Positions 22,320 through 30,586 of a stretch of 64,000 nt of DNA are shown here, in pieces. Position numbers and translations under genes: made by a program. Source of the stretch: Natrinema salifodinae (GTDB lineage Archaea > Halobacteriota > Halobacteria > Halobacteriales > Natrialbaceae); NCBI RefSeq assembly GCF_900110455.1, contig NZ_FOIS01000003.1, forward strand, positions 637,491 to 701,490, given 5' to 3'. The number at the start of each line of letters is the position of its first letter. Position 1 is the stretch's first letter. Under the pieces are notes generated by a model. That model was given only the letters and a program-made list of their open reading frames with translations, was not told where the DNA came from and made no database searches.

Positions 22320-23662
22320 GACCCGCTCGCGGTCCGGAGCGTCACCCGTCGCTCGGCGTCGGCGTCGCTCCCTCGCTCCTCGGCGACGACGTACTGGACC
22401 TCCACGACCAGCGACCCGTCGCCGTGGGCGCCGATCTCCTCGTAAAGTCGGTCCGCCAGGCCCGGCTCCGGGCCGGGCTCTCGTCCGGAGATCGTAACGA
22501 CGACCCGTTCGACCGACTGGATCGGGTAGTCGCCGTCGAGTTCGACCGCGACGTCCTCGCTCTCGAGTCCGTCGTACTGCCGCTCCGCGAGCACCGCATC
22601 GACCTCGTCCTCGGCCGACGATTCGAGTTCCGTCGTGTGGAAGTCAAGCAGCGTGACGCCAGCCAGCGGCGCGGCGAGCACCAGCAGCCCGACGCCGAAG
22701 ATCGCCGCGTAGGTGTAGGTCGGCGTCCGGGTCGGAGACACCTCGAACGGCCCTTGCGGACGGTAGCCGGCGACCCACAGCGTCGCCAGCGCGGCGAGGT
22801 TGATCGACAGGAGGTTCACGATCACGAGGACGGCGGCGCCGATCGCCGCGCCGGACATCCCCCAGGCAACCGTGATCCCGACCGCGGCGGAGGGCGGAAT
22901 CAGCGCCGCGGCGATCATGACGCCGACGATGGCCTCCGAGAACCCGCGGGTGAGGCTCAGAATCCCGGCGATCCCTGCACCGAGGGCGACCGCGAGCGAG
23001 AAGAGGTTGGGCGCGACCCGCTCCTCGAGTTCGGTGGCGACGACGATGTCGACCCCCGCGGGTTCGAGCCCGGCCAGGCGGGCGAGCGCGGCCAGGCCGA
23101 TCGAGGCGACGACGACCGTCGTCACGCCGACGGCCTGGTAGGTGAAGCCGGTCGACTTGAGTCGCTCGTCGCCGGTGACGATGCCGACGTTGGCGGCGAG
23201 GGCGGGCCCGAGCAGCGGCGCGATGACCATCGCGCCGATCACGACCGCCGGCGAATCGGCCAGCAGCCCGGCGGTGGCGACGACGGCGCTGATGAGCAAC
23301 ATGACTGCGTAGATGGAAAACGGCGGCGTGAGTTCGTCGGCCTTCGTGCGCAACACCTGTCTCGAGGTGCGAGAGCCGACCTGGCCGCCGCGACTGTACC
23401 GGTTCCGGAGCGTCGCGAACTGCTCCGAGACGACCGTCTCGGCGTCGATCACGACGACGCTGGCTTCGTCGCCGATGCCGGCCCGCTGCAACCGATCGAG
23501 CAGCGGTTCGACGGCTCGGGTCGGGATCGGAAAGCGGACGACCGCGGCGTACCCCCTGCCGCTGGTCTCGTCGCTGACGACGTAGTCGATGCCCTCCTCG
23601 TCGAGGATGTCGAGAACGGTGCGTCGCTTCCCCTCGGGCACCGTAATCTCCAGGTAGCGCAT
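22316..23662 (-). CDS. DUF389 / TIGR00341 family membrane protein
   Basis: This 448-residue protein begins MRYLEITVPEGKRRTVLDILDEEGIDYVVSDE, a soluble regulatory-looking N-terminal part of about 110 residues. It continues with six to eight hydrophobic helices (about 118-320) including the family-typical ADSPAVVIGAMVIAPLLGPALAANVG and AALIPPSAAVGI segments. The C-terminal 100 residues are soluble and acidic. DUF389 proteins are widespread and their function is not established. It is transcribed toward a gene for a small membrane protein at 21429. The region upstream (23663-23742) is a short gap. Confidence 0.9.
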   Translation of the reverse strand: MRYLEITVPEGKRRTVLDILDEEGIDYVVSDETSGRGYAAVVRFPIPTRAVEPLLDRLQRAGIGDEASVVVIDAETVVSEQFATLRNRYSRGGQVGSRTSRQVLRTKADELTPPFSIYAVMLLISAVVATAGLLADSPAVVIGAMVIAPLLGPALAANVGIVTGDERLKSTGFTYQAVGVTTVVVASIGLAALARLAGLEPAGVDIVVATELEERVAPNLFSLAVALGAGIAGILSLTRGFSEAIVGVMIAAALIPPSAAVGITVAWGMSGAAIGAAVLVIVNLLSINLAALATLWVAGYRPQGPFEVSPTRTPTYTYAAIFGVGLLVLAAPLAGVTLLDFHTTELESSAEDEVDAVLAERQYDGLESEDVAVELDGDYPIQSVERVVVTISGREPGPEPGLADRLYEEIGAHGDGSLVVEVQYVVAEERGSDADAERRVTLRTASGS

Positions 23663-23742
23663 ACCGAGGCCACGATCGAGGCTCGGTTAGTACTCGGGGC
23701 AGCAGTGGACGGGTAACCGTCGGTTGCCGCCGGCGTTCGCCG

Positions 23743-24156
23743 TCAGGTTTCGTCGTCAGCTCCAACGATCCCGCAGGCGATCGCCTCGGGTTCGACCAGG
23801 TCCTCGCCGTCGACGGCCTCCGGATGCAACAGGAGGATCGTGTCGTCGGGCATCTCGTCCTCGACGCGAACGTCCCGGCCGAGCACGTCCTCGAGGTCGC
23901 CGACGTCGTCGATCTCGTACTCCCGTTCGAGGAGGAGTTCGGCGTTGGCCCGCGAGAGGACGAACACGAGGTCCCCTGGATCGAGGTGCTCGCTCTCGGC
24001 GGCCTCGAGCAGATTCGAGAGCGCGTCCGACGAGACGCCGTCGAGCGAGCGGATCGTCACCCGTTCGGTGTCCGAGCCCGGCGCCTGCTGTGACTGCGTG
24101 CGGACGCGGGCGGTCAGTTCCTCGAAGTCCGTCTCGGGGTCGAGCCGCGCAGTCAT
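23743..24156 (-). CDS. conserved haloarchaeal hypothetical protein
   Basis: ATG 24156 gives 137 residues of an acidic, soluble protein. It opens TARLDPETDFEELTARVRTQSQ and contains SSDALSNLLEAAESEHLDPGDLVFVLSRANAELLLEREYEIDDVGDLEDVLG. It ends in a strand-rich part (DTILLLHPEAVDGEDL) and two Cys-poor terminal residues. An upstream in-frame ATG at 24234 would add 26 basic residues but looks non-coding. I do not recognise it. The gene is short, with no operon partner visible. Confidence 0.6.
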   Translation of the reverse strand: MTARLDPETDFEELTARVRTQSQQAPGSDTERVTIRSLDGVSSDALSNLLEAAESEHLDPGDLVFVLSRANAELLLEREYEIDDVGDLEDVLGRDVRVEDEMPDDTILLLHPEAVDGEDLVEPEAIACGIVGADDET

Positions 24157-24297
24157 ACGCCCTGTTCGGCGGTCGTCGTCCTTCACGCTGTGGCCGGCCA
24201 GTTCCAGCGGGTCGAACACGAGGCGGCCGATCAAGCCGGCCGCCTTGCCCTCGCAACGAGGATCACTTTACCCGGTGCAGGCGAACGCCGACCGGCA

Positions 24298-24492
24298 ATG
24301 ACAACTCTCAACAAGCGGTCGGCGAACAAACTGAGCATCGTCTCGACGTTGATCGACAGCGCAATGGAGTTCCGCCGCGGCCGGCGAAAGAGCGGACTCC
24401 TGTTGCTCGGCGCGGCCGCGCTATCGTCCCGGATCCCCGGCATCGGGACGGCGGTATCGCTGTTCCTTCGGCTCGTCCGGCGGCTCCGATAG
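24298..24492 (+). CDS. small basic membrane-associated protein
   Basis: This is a 64-residue protein from ATG 24298: TTLNKRSANKLSIVSTLIDSAMEFRRGRRKSGLLLLGAAALSSRIPGIGTAVSLFLRLVRRLR. A hydrophobic segment (about 32-57) is flanked by Arg-rich stretches, typical for a membrane-bound or membrane-interacting peptide. A TATA-like CACTTTACC at 24264-24272 lies about 26-34 bases upstream, supporting real transcription. I do not recognise the family. Confidence 0.55.
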   Translation: MTTLNKRSANKLSIVSTLIDSAMEFRRGRRKSGLLLLGAAALSSRIPGIGTAVSLFLRLVRRLR

Positions 24493-24558
24493 CCGACCGA
24501 TTTTTCGCCGGTGCACTCGACGACTGCGGCCGAGCACCGACCACCGGGAACCGGACAC

Positions 24559-25686
24559 CTATCGCAGCGCCTGGCGAACCGCGTCGGCGACGGCGTTCAC
24601 CCGCGCGACGTGCTCGTAGGAGCCGTCGCGGACTCCGTTTGTCACGTACGAGAAGCCGATGTTTTCCTCGGGGTCGGCCCAGCCGACGCTGCTCCCGAGG
24701 CCGGCGTGGCCGAACGCGCGCTCGGGGGAGAGCGAGCCGTAGGGCGCGACCGTCGTACCGCCCTTCCAGAAGCCCAGTGCGAACCGCGCTTCGCGGCCGA
24801 GCGTGCCGTCGGCCTCCGTCTCGGCCTCGAGCGTCGTCATCCGGTCGACGGTCTCGGTCGAAAGCAGCCGCGTCCCGTCGAGTTCGCCGCCGTTCGCGAG
24901 GCAAGCGTAGAATCTGGCCATGTCCCGGGCGGTCCCGATGCCGTTGGCGGCGGGGATCACGGCGCGGTGGATCTCTTCGGAGTTGAACGGGGCCGCGACC
25001 TCGGTGTGGTCGCCCAGTCCCTCGCCGGGGTCGCGACAGCGGTCGAACTCCTCGAACGCGACGAGCGTCGCCACGTCGTCGTCCTCGTCCTCCCGCAGCC
25101 CGATTCCGGTGTCGTCCATTCCGAGCGGCTCGAAGACGCGCTCGGCGGCGGCCGCCTCGATCGGCGCGCCCGAGATCCGGCGGACGAGTTCCCCGACCAG
25201 CCAGCCGAAGGTGAGCGGGTGGTAGGCCGGGACCTCGCCTGGCGAGTAGACCGGCTCCATCTCCTCGAGTTGCTCGACGACGGCGTCCCAGTCGGTCCAC
25301 AGGTCCGGCCGGTCGTCGATCTCGCCCTCGGTGAGCCCCGACGTGTGGCTGAGTACCTGGCGGACCGTGATCGCGGCCTTCTCCGTCCCCTCGTCGGCGA
25401 ACTCGGGCCAGTGGTCGACGACGCGGTCGTCATACTCGAGGTCGCCGTCCTCGACGAGGGAGTGCAGCGTCACCGCGGCGTAAGGCTTCGTACTGGAGAA
25501 GAGGATGTGGCGCGTCTCGGGCGTCTCTTCCTCGCCGTCCGGTCCCGTCGCGCCGCCCGCGAGGTCGATTTCGGGCTCGCCGTCGACGTAGATGGCCAAC
25601 TGGGCCCCGTGGTGGAGCCCGACTTCGAGGTGGCGATCGAAGAGGGCGGCGATGCGCTCGCGGTCCGTTTCGGCGAGCCGTGACAT
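24559..25686 (-). CDS. beta-lactamase/DD-peptidase family serine hydrolase
   Basis: This 375-residue protein starts at ATG 25686. It has the S-x2-K catalytic tetrad SSTK (about residues 64-67), a YHP-x-T-type second element (PAYHPLTFGWLVGELV, about 154-169, in place of the usual Y-x-N) and HAGLGS as third motif (about 326-331). It has no signal peptide, so it is cytoplasmic. In archaea lacking peptidoglycan, such proteins are esterases or peptidases of unknown substrate. The N-terminal ten residues are acidic and a long loop region lies between the first two motifs. It is divergent from moeA. Confidence 0.9.
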   Translation of the reverse strand: MSRLAETDRERIAALFDRHLEVGLHHGAQLAIYVDGEPEIDLAGGATGPDGEEETPETRHILFSSTKPYAAVTLHSLVEDGDLEYDDRVVDHWPEFADEGTEKAAITVRQVLSHTSGLTEGEIDDRPDLWTDWDAVVEQLEEMEPVYSPGEVPAYHPLTFGWLVGELVRRISGAPIEAAAAERVFEPLGMDDTGIGLREDEDDDVATLVAFEEFDRCRDPGEGLGDHTEVAAPFNSEEIHRAVIPAANGIGTARDMARFYACLANGGELDGTRLLSTETVDRMTTLEAETEADGTLGREARFALGFWKGGTTVAPYGSLSPERAFGHAGLGSSVGWADPEENIGFSYVTNGVRDGSYEHVARVNAVADAVRQALR

Positions 25687-25761
25687 AGCTCGGACCACTT
25701 CGGGCGGACGGTTAATCGTTGTCGTGTGTAAACGGACAACAATGCGGCAACTCGACCGACG

Positions 25762-25768
25762 TTTTTAG
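25762..25768 (+). promoter_or_regulatory. TATA box of the moeA gene
   Basis: TTTTTAG at 25762-25768 lies 23-29 bases before ATG 25791, the exact spacing for a leaderless haloarchaeal transcript. Nothing else in the 104-base gap to the divergent serine hydrolase stands out. Confidence 0.5.
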
Positions 25769-25790
25769 CCTCGGCACCCGAAGGACCGCT

Positions 25791-27656
25791 ATGAACCGCA
25801 AGGAGTTTCGCGATCTCGCCGCGCCCGACGAGGCGCGCGACGCGATCGACTCGCTGTCGCTGGAAGGCGGTATCGAGCGCGTCCCCCTCGAGGACGCGCG
25901 GGGCCGGGTGCTCGTGGCGCGGCTCGACGCCGAACTCGACGTGCCCGGCTTCGATCGGGCGAGCCTGGACGGCTACGCCCTCCGGGCGAAAGACACGTTC
26001 GGCGCCGACGAGGCCGATCCCGCACGTCTCGACGTAGTCGGGGAGGTCCACGCCGGCACGGAGCCCGACGTCGAACTCGAGGCCGGCCAGGCGGCCGAGA
26101 TCTCGACCGGGGCGGTGATGCCCGACGGGGCCGACGCGATGGTGCCGGTCGAGCGAACAGACACGGACGCGGACGGCGACGAGGTCCTGATCCGAACCGC
26201 CGTCGCCCCCGGTGATAACGTCATGTTCGCGGGCGCGGACGTGGCCGCCGGCGAGCGCGCGCTCGGTCCCGGAACCGAGATCACGCCCCGCGACATCGGC
26301 CTGCTGTCCGCGCTCGGGGTCGACGAGGTGCCGGTCCGCGCGCGACCGCGCGTCGGCATCGTCTCGACGGGCGACGAACTCGTGCGACCAGGCGAGGACC
26401 TCGCGAGCGAGCGCGGCGAGATCTACGACGTCAACAGCTACACCATCGCCGCGGGCGTCGAGGACGCGGGCGGCGACCCCGTCCTCTACCCCCACGCCGG
26501 CGACGAGCAAGACGAGATGGAGCGGATCCTCCGCGAGGCCGCCGACGAGTGCGACCTGGTGCTCTCCTCCGGCTCGACCAGCGCGAGCGCGGTCGACGTC
26601 ATCTACCGGGTCATCGAGGAGCAGGGAGAGCTCCTGCTCCACGGCGTGAGTATCAAGCCCGGCAAACCGATGCTGATCGGCCGGCTGAACGACTCCGCCT
26701 ACGTCGGCCTGCCAGGCTACCCCGTCTCCGCGATGATGGTCTTCCGGACCTTCGTCGCCCCGGCGATCCGCGAAGCCGCCGGCCTCCCCGAACCCGCGGC
26801 CGCGACGGTCACCGGTCGCCTGGCCCGCCAGGAGCGCTACGCGGAGGGGCGCCACCGGCTCATGCCGGTCGGCCTCGTGACCGACAGCGACGGCGAGACG
26901 CTCGTCTACCCCGTCGACAAGGGCAGCGGCGCGACGACCAGCCTGGCCGACGCCGACGGCCTGGTGGAGGTCGGTCCCGAGACAGACTACCTCGAGGAAG
27001 GCGAGTCCGTCACGGTCCGGCTGTTTTCGCCGAACGTTCGCCCGCCGGCGCTGCTCGGGGTCGGCGAGGACGACCCGACCCTGAACCGGCTGCTCGACGG
27101 CCTCGAGAACCCGCGGTACCTCTCGGTCGGCACCAGGCCCGGCCTGCGGCGGCTCCGCGAGGGCGTCCCCGACGTCGCCGTCGCCGCGGGACCGCTTGAC
27201 CGCGACCTCGACGCGACCGAACTCGGCCGCTGGGAGCGCGAGTGGGGCCTGGTCGTCCGCGCCGGGAACCCCGCGGAGATCGACGGCCTGGCCGATCTGA
27301 TCGACCGCGACCTGCGCTTTGTCAATCGGACGACCGACTCCGGGCTGCGGTCGAGTCTCGACGCCGCGATCGGTGACCTCGCGGACGACCGGGGGACGAC
27401 TCGCCGCGAACTGACCGAGGCCATCGACGGCTACGAACTGGGCCTGCGCGCCCACGAGAGCCCGGCCCGGAAGGTCATCGACGGGGACGCCGACGTCGGC
27501 CTGGGTCTGCGCGAGACCGCAGACCGGCTGGACCTGGGCTTCGTCCCCGTCGGCGAGCAGCCGGTGCGGGTCCTCGCGAACCCCAACCGAACGGACAAGG
27601 CGGGCGTTCGCGACCTCGAAGACGCGCTGTCGGACGTGTCGGCCGAGCGGCGATAG
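25791..27656 (+). CDS. moeA: molybdopterin molybdotransferase MoeA fused to a binding-protein-like domain
   Basis: This is a 621-residue fusion. Residues about 1-400 match MoeA: the N-terminal ASLDGYALRA, AEISTGAVMPDGADAMVPVE, VSTGDEL, YDVNSYTIAAG, SGSTSASAVDV and GLPGYPVSA motifs of the enzyme inserting molybdenum into adenylated molybdopterin. Residues about 415-621 match the periplasmic-binding-like domain often fused to archaeal MoeA (NRLLDGLENPRYLSVGTRPGLRRL...), thought to sense or deliver molybdate. Start ATG 25791 is chosen from conservation and the TATA box. It is followed by cobalamin-binding and JAMM genes. Confidence 0.93.
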   Translation: MNRKEFRDLAAPDEARDAIDSLSLEGGIERVPLEDARGRVLVARLDAELDVPGFDRASLDGYALRAKDTFGADEADPARLDVVGEVHAGTEPDVELEAGQAAEISTGAVMPDGADAMVPVERTDTDADGDEVLIRTAVAPGDNVMFAGADVAAGERALGPGTEITPRDIGLLSALGVDEVPVRARPRVGIVSTGDELVRPGEDLASERGEIYDVNSYTIAAGVEDAGGDPVLYPHAGDEQDEMERILREAADECDLVLSSGSTSASAVDVIYRVIEEQGELLLHGVSIKPGKPMLIGRLNDSAYVGLPGYPVSAMMVFRTFVAPAIREAAGLPEPAAATVTGRLARQERYAEGRHRLMPVGLVTDSDGETLVYPVDKGSGATTSLADADGLVEVGPETDYLEEGESVTVRLFSPNVRPPALLGVGEDDPTLNRLLDGLENPRYLSVGTRPGLRRLREGVPDVAVAAGPLDRDLDATELGRWEREWGLVVRAGNPAEIDGLADLIDRDLRFVNRTTDSGLRSSLDAAIGDLADDRGTTRRELTEAIDGYELGLRAHESPARKVIDGDADVGLGLRETADRLDLGFVPVGEQPVRVLANPNRTDKAGVRDLEDALSDVSAERR

Positions 27657-27729
27657 CACGGATCGACACCGACCGAATACCCGTCGTCCGAGGCCGCCGT
27701 TTTTGGTCGCGCGTCCCGTAAACACAGCT

Positions 27730-28713
27730 ATGCGAACCGTCACGACGCTGCCCTCGGCGACCGAGATCGTCGCCGCGCTCGGGTGCGAACCTGTCGGCGT
27801 CTCCCACGAGTGCGACTACCCGCCTGGCGCCGCGGACGCGCCCGCCGTCACCCGCTCGACAATCGACGCCTCGGGCTCGAGTGCCGAGATCGACCAGCAG
27901 GTCCTCGAGTCCGCCGATACCGAGGGCGGCGTCTACGACGTCGACGTCGAGACGCTCGACGCCCTCGATCCCGACGCGATCATCACTCAGGGCATGTGCG
28001 ACGTCTGTGCGGTCGACGAAATCGTCGTCGCGGACGCCGTCGACCGGATCGACGCGGCTCCCGACATCGTCACGACCGACCCTCACACCGTCGGCGACGT
28101 GCTCGACGACGTCGAACGGATCGGCCAGGCGATCGACCGCGAGGAACGCGCTCGCGAGGTCCGCGCCGATCTGGAATTTCGAATCGAAGCGATTCGGAAC
28201 CGGACCGCCGACATCGACGCCGACGATCGCCCGCGCGTAGCCGTCTTCGACTGGACCGATCCCGTGATGACGGCGGGCCACTGGACCGCCGAACTCGTCG
28301 CGTGGGCCGGCGGCGAGTACGGCCTGGCCGACGTCGGCGAGGCCTCCCGGCCTCGCGAGTGGGAGGAGATCCGCGCGTACGACCCCGAAATCGTCGTCGT
28401 CGCGCCCTGCGGGTTCGACCTCGAGCAGATCGCACGCAATCGGACGGACCTCACCGAGCGCGAGGGCTGGGACGACCTCACCGCGGTCGAAGAGGGCCGC
28501 GTCTGGGCGCTCGACGGCGACCACTACCTCAATCGGCCCGGGCCGCGCCTGGTGGACACGCTGGAAGCACTGGCACCGATCGTCCGACCGAATCTGTTCG
28601 ACGCGGCCGAGACACTCGCGTCCGCACCGCTCGAGAAGATCGCGGTCCCCTTCGACGCGCTCGGAGATGGACGTGAGACGGATGACCAGGCGGAACTCGA
28701 ACCGGAGCCCTGA
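27730..28713 (+). CDS. cobalamin-binding (BtuF-type) substrate-binding protein without signal peptide
   Basis: This 327-residue protein begins at ATG 27730 with RTVTTLPSATEIVAALGCEPVGVSHECDYPPGAADAP, the first lobe of the BtuF/helical-backbone metal-receptor fold. Domain 2 contains PRVAVFDWTDPVMTAGHWTAELV and ends with DGDHYLNRPGPRLVDTLEAL. The protein lacks a signal peptide or lipobox, unlike ABC-transporter binding proteins, so it may act in the cytoplasm as a corrinoid-binding protein. No BtuCD genes are nearby. The stop codon is two bases before the JAMM gene's GTG start, suggesting co-transcription. Confidence 0.85.
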   Translation: MRTVTTLPSATEIVAALGCEPVGVSHECDYPPGAADAPAVTRSTIDASGSSAEIDQQVLESADTEGGVYDVDVETLDALDPDAIITQGMCDVCAVDEIVVADAVDRIDAAPDIVTTDPHTVGDVLDDVERIGQAIDREERAREVRADLEFRIEAIRNRTADIDADDRPRVAVFDWTDPVMTAGHWTAELVAWAGGEYGLADVGEASRPREWEEIRAYDPEIVVVAPCGFDLEQIARNRTDLTEREGWDDLTAVEEGRVWALDGDHYLNRPGPRLVDTLEALAPIVRPNLFDAAETLASAPLEKIAVPFDALGDGRETDDQAELEPEP

Positions 28714-28715
28714 CC

Positions 28716-29240
28716 GTGAGCGAATTCGATTCCGAGTCCGACGCGACCGACCGCGCCCCCGACGGAGAATCCGCTCCCGAACTCGTCGTCCCGGACTCCG
28801 TTCGCGAGGCCGTCCTCGAGCGCGCCCGCGAGGGGCGGCCCCGCGAGATCTGCGGCGTCTTCGGCGGCGAGTTCGCGCCCGACGGACGGAGCCGCGTGCG
28901 CTCGCAGTACCCCGCTGAAAACGTCGCCGAGACGCCGCGGACGCGCTACGAGATCGACCCCGAGGAACAGCTCGCGATCTTCGACCGGCTTGCGGACCGC
29001 GGCGAGGAGATCGTGGGCTTCTACCACTCCCATCCGCGCGGTCCGGCCCGCCCGAGCGAAACCGACGCCGCGCAGGCGGCCTGGCCCGACCGCTCGTACC
29101 TGATCGTCTCGGTGGAGCCGTTCGCAGTCGGTTCGTGGCGCTGGCGGACGGAGAGCGACGACGGTGACGGCGGTGACGCCGATGACGAGCGCGAGGCTCC
29201 CGGCGGTCGGTTCGAACGAGAACGAGTCGTCGTCGACTGA
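28716..29240 (+). CDS. JAMM/MPN+ metalloprotease, desampylase candidate
   Basis: This 174-residue protein starts at GTG 28716. It has the full JAMM motif: Glu44 (PREICG), H104-S-H106, then Ser114 and Asp117 (H-x-H-x7-S-x2-D). The overall length and motif match the haloarchaeal HvJAMM1 type, which cleaves the ubiquitin-like SAMP proteins from conjugates and from MoaE. The N-terminal 22 residues are acidic and variable, and the C-terminus is Asp/Glu-rich. It is co-directional with the cobalamin-binding gene, two bases apart. A haloarchaeal MoaE (38483-39316) is present in the same window. Confidence 0.86.
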   Translation: MSEFDSESDATDRAPDGESAPELVVPDSVREAVLERAREGRPREICGVFGGEFAPDGRSRVRSQYPAENVAETPRTRYEIDPEEQLAIFDRLADRGEEIVGFYHSHPRGPARPSETDAAQAAWPDRSYLIVSVEPFAVGSWRWRTESDDGDGGDADDEREAPGGRFERERVVVD

Positions 29241-29255
29241 CGGCCGGAAGCGGAA

Positions 29256-29702
29256 TCAGGCGCCGTCCGCCGCCTCTTCGAGTTCTGCGGCCTCCTCGCG
29301 CGCCTCGGCCGCCTGGTCGCGGAAGTCCTCGATCTGCTGGCTCAGTTTCTTGCTGACGCGATATTTGAACTCGTCGGGCATCATGCCGTAGTCGATGTCG
29401 AGCGTGACCATCGTATCGCAGCCCTCGACGATTTCAGGCGCCCAACTGCCCTGCGCCAGCTTCGACTCGTCGGTGACCACCGCCTGACCGTCCTCGACGT
29501 CGATGAAGGCGGTGACGATGTTCCAGATCTGGGGGTTGCTCGTGCTCGCTTCGTCGAACAGCCCCTCGAGTCGAGTCTCCTTGACCGGTTCGTCGCGGAG
29601 TTCCGTCGCCAGGTCCTCGAGGGCGTCGGCCAACTCCTCGTACTCGGCGGCCTCCTCGCGGAGCGCGGCGGCTCGCTCGTCCGGATCGTCGGCCGCGCTC
29701 AT
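29256..29702 (-). CDS. coiled-coil haloarchaeal protein
   Basis: This 148-residue protein from ATG 29702 is rich in Glu, Ala and Leu. Its N-terminal 45 residues (ALREEAAEYEELADALEDLATELRDEP) and C-terminal 35 residues (KKLSQQIEDFRDQAAEAREEAAELEEAADG) are coiled coils flanking a central strand-like segment (AVVTDESKLAQGSWAPEIVEGCDTMVTLDIDYGMMPDEFKYR). This architecture occurs in a family I recall as DUF5788 in Halobacteria, unverified. No enzymatic residues are seen. It is convergent with the JAMM gene. Confidence 0.7.
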   Translation of the reverse strand: MSAADDPDERAAALREEAAEYEELADALEDLATELRDEPVKETRLEGLFDEASTSNPQIWNIVTAFIDVEDGQAVVTDESKLAQGSWAPEIVEGCDTMVTLDIDYGMMPDEFKYRVSKKLSQQIEDFRDQAAEAREEAAELEEAADGA

Positions 29703-29872
29703 CGGCCTCGGTCACCCCCCGAGTCCACCGTTCGGGGACGGGTGTCGATGTCGGCGATCATATACGGGATGGTAGCCGCTTCGGGACCGTAAACGTACGC
29801 TTCCGCGCCGCCGTCACGCCCGGCTACCGGTCGTCGGATTGGGGCGGCGAGGACCGCAGCGCGAGGTCGCGG

Positions 29873-30289
29873 TTAGAAAAGCGAGAGGTCGAGGCTGTAG
29901 GCCCACTGCTGCGGGCCGACCGCCGCGATAACGAGGGCGCCGCCGGCCATGGCGACGTTCTTCAGGAACTGCGTCATTTCCGTCTGCTGTTGCTCTTCGG
30001 GAACGGCCCAGAAGTCGTGGAAGACGACGCCGGCGACGATCAGGAAGCCGGCGATGACGATCGTCGCAACGATGGGGAAGACGCCGAGTATGACGCTGAG
30101 CCCACCGAGGACGAGGACGATACCGGAGCCGATGACTCCCAGTTTGGGGGCTGGAAGCCCCTTGTGCTCGGCGTAGCCGGTCATCTGCTCGGTCTGCATG
30201 AAGTGGTTCAGGCCCGTAAACGCGATGACGCCGCCGAAGACGATACGTCCGACGAGAAGGATGATACCCTCGATTCCGGTGACGGCCAT
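29873..30289 (-). CDS. DoxX family membrane protein
   Basis: This 138-residue protein has four hydrophobic segments (about 5-25, 48-67, 71-90, 107-127) and the DoxX hallmarks LLVGRIVFGGVIAFTGLNHF (N-terminus), the KLGVIGSGIVLVLGGLSVILG segment and F-x-D-FW near residue 92. DoxX proteins are involved in redox stress, sulfur oxidation or quinone chemistry in various organisms; the specific role here is unknown. It has a Shine-Dalgarno sequence AGGAGGTG 8 bases before the ATG, unusual for this lineage, and an elaborate promoter upstream. Confidence 0.88.
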   Translation of the reverse strand: MAVTGIEGIILLVGRIVFGGVIAFTGLNHFMQTEQMTGYAEHKGLPAPKLGVIGSGIVLVLGGLSVILGVFPIVATIVIAGFLIVAGVVFHDFWAVPEEQQQTEMTQFLKNVAMAGGALVIAAVGPQQWAYSLDLSLF

Positions 30290-30297
30290 TATCGGCT

Positions 30298-30305
30298 CAC
30301 CTCCT
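30298..30305 (-). promoter_or_regulatory. Shine-Dalgarno sequence of the doxX gene
   Basis: AGGAGGTG (minus strand, 30305 to 30298) stands 8 bases before ATG 30289. It is complementary to the 3' end of 16S rRNA. Most haloarchaeal transcripts are leaderless, so a clear Shine-Dalgarno site together with a remote TATA box (30401-30407) indicates a leadered message of about 87 bases. Confidence 0.65.
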
Positions 30306-30400
30306 GGGAACGGCCGGGCTGATCACGGGACGACAGTGCGAATCGGTGAGTGACGTTCAGTTTCATCACGTGACCCACTCGGAACGAGAACGACATATGT

Positions 30401-30436
30401 GTTTTTAGACATTAGTGATAGTAGTGGACATCAGTG
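30401..30436 (-). promoter_or_regulatory. doxX promoter with direct repeats
   Basis: On the minus strand, CACTGATGT (30436-30428) and CACTAATGT (30417-30409) are direct repeats with one mismatch, spaced 19 bases, i.e. nearly two helical turns. They are directly followed by TAAAAAC (about 30407-30401), a TATA-like element. This is the layout of an activator site next to a core promoter. It would start transcription about 30375, leaving an 87-base leader to the ATG at 30289. Confidence 0.5.
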
Positions 30437-30586
30437 TTACTGAGAGTTAATTCGTTCATCATGAGTACCCGTTGCGGCCGTGCGTCCGCATAACGTACCG
30501 ACGCTCGTCCCGCGCCGGCGAACCGAAATTCGAGCCGCGCTTGCTCGTCGGTCACCGCTCTACGGCGCGCCACCGACGACCCCTAC
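30437..30586. other. non-coding gap downstream of the sulfatase gene
   Basis: No convincing gene, RNA or repeat was seen between the doxX promoter and the sulfatase stop. A short ATG frame near 30460 dissolves into Arg-rich non-coding sequence. Confidence 0.4.

Noticed and set aside
22007-23716. 569-codon plus-strand frame opposite the DUF389 gene
   Set aside because: Antisense shadow, Arg/Asp/Gly-rich with no domain pattern.
25470-27743. 757-codon minus-strand open frame opposite moeA
   Set aside because: It is antisense to a recognised MoeA fusion and has the Val/Arg/Asp composition typical of shadows.
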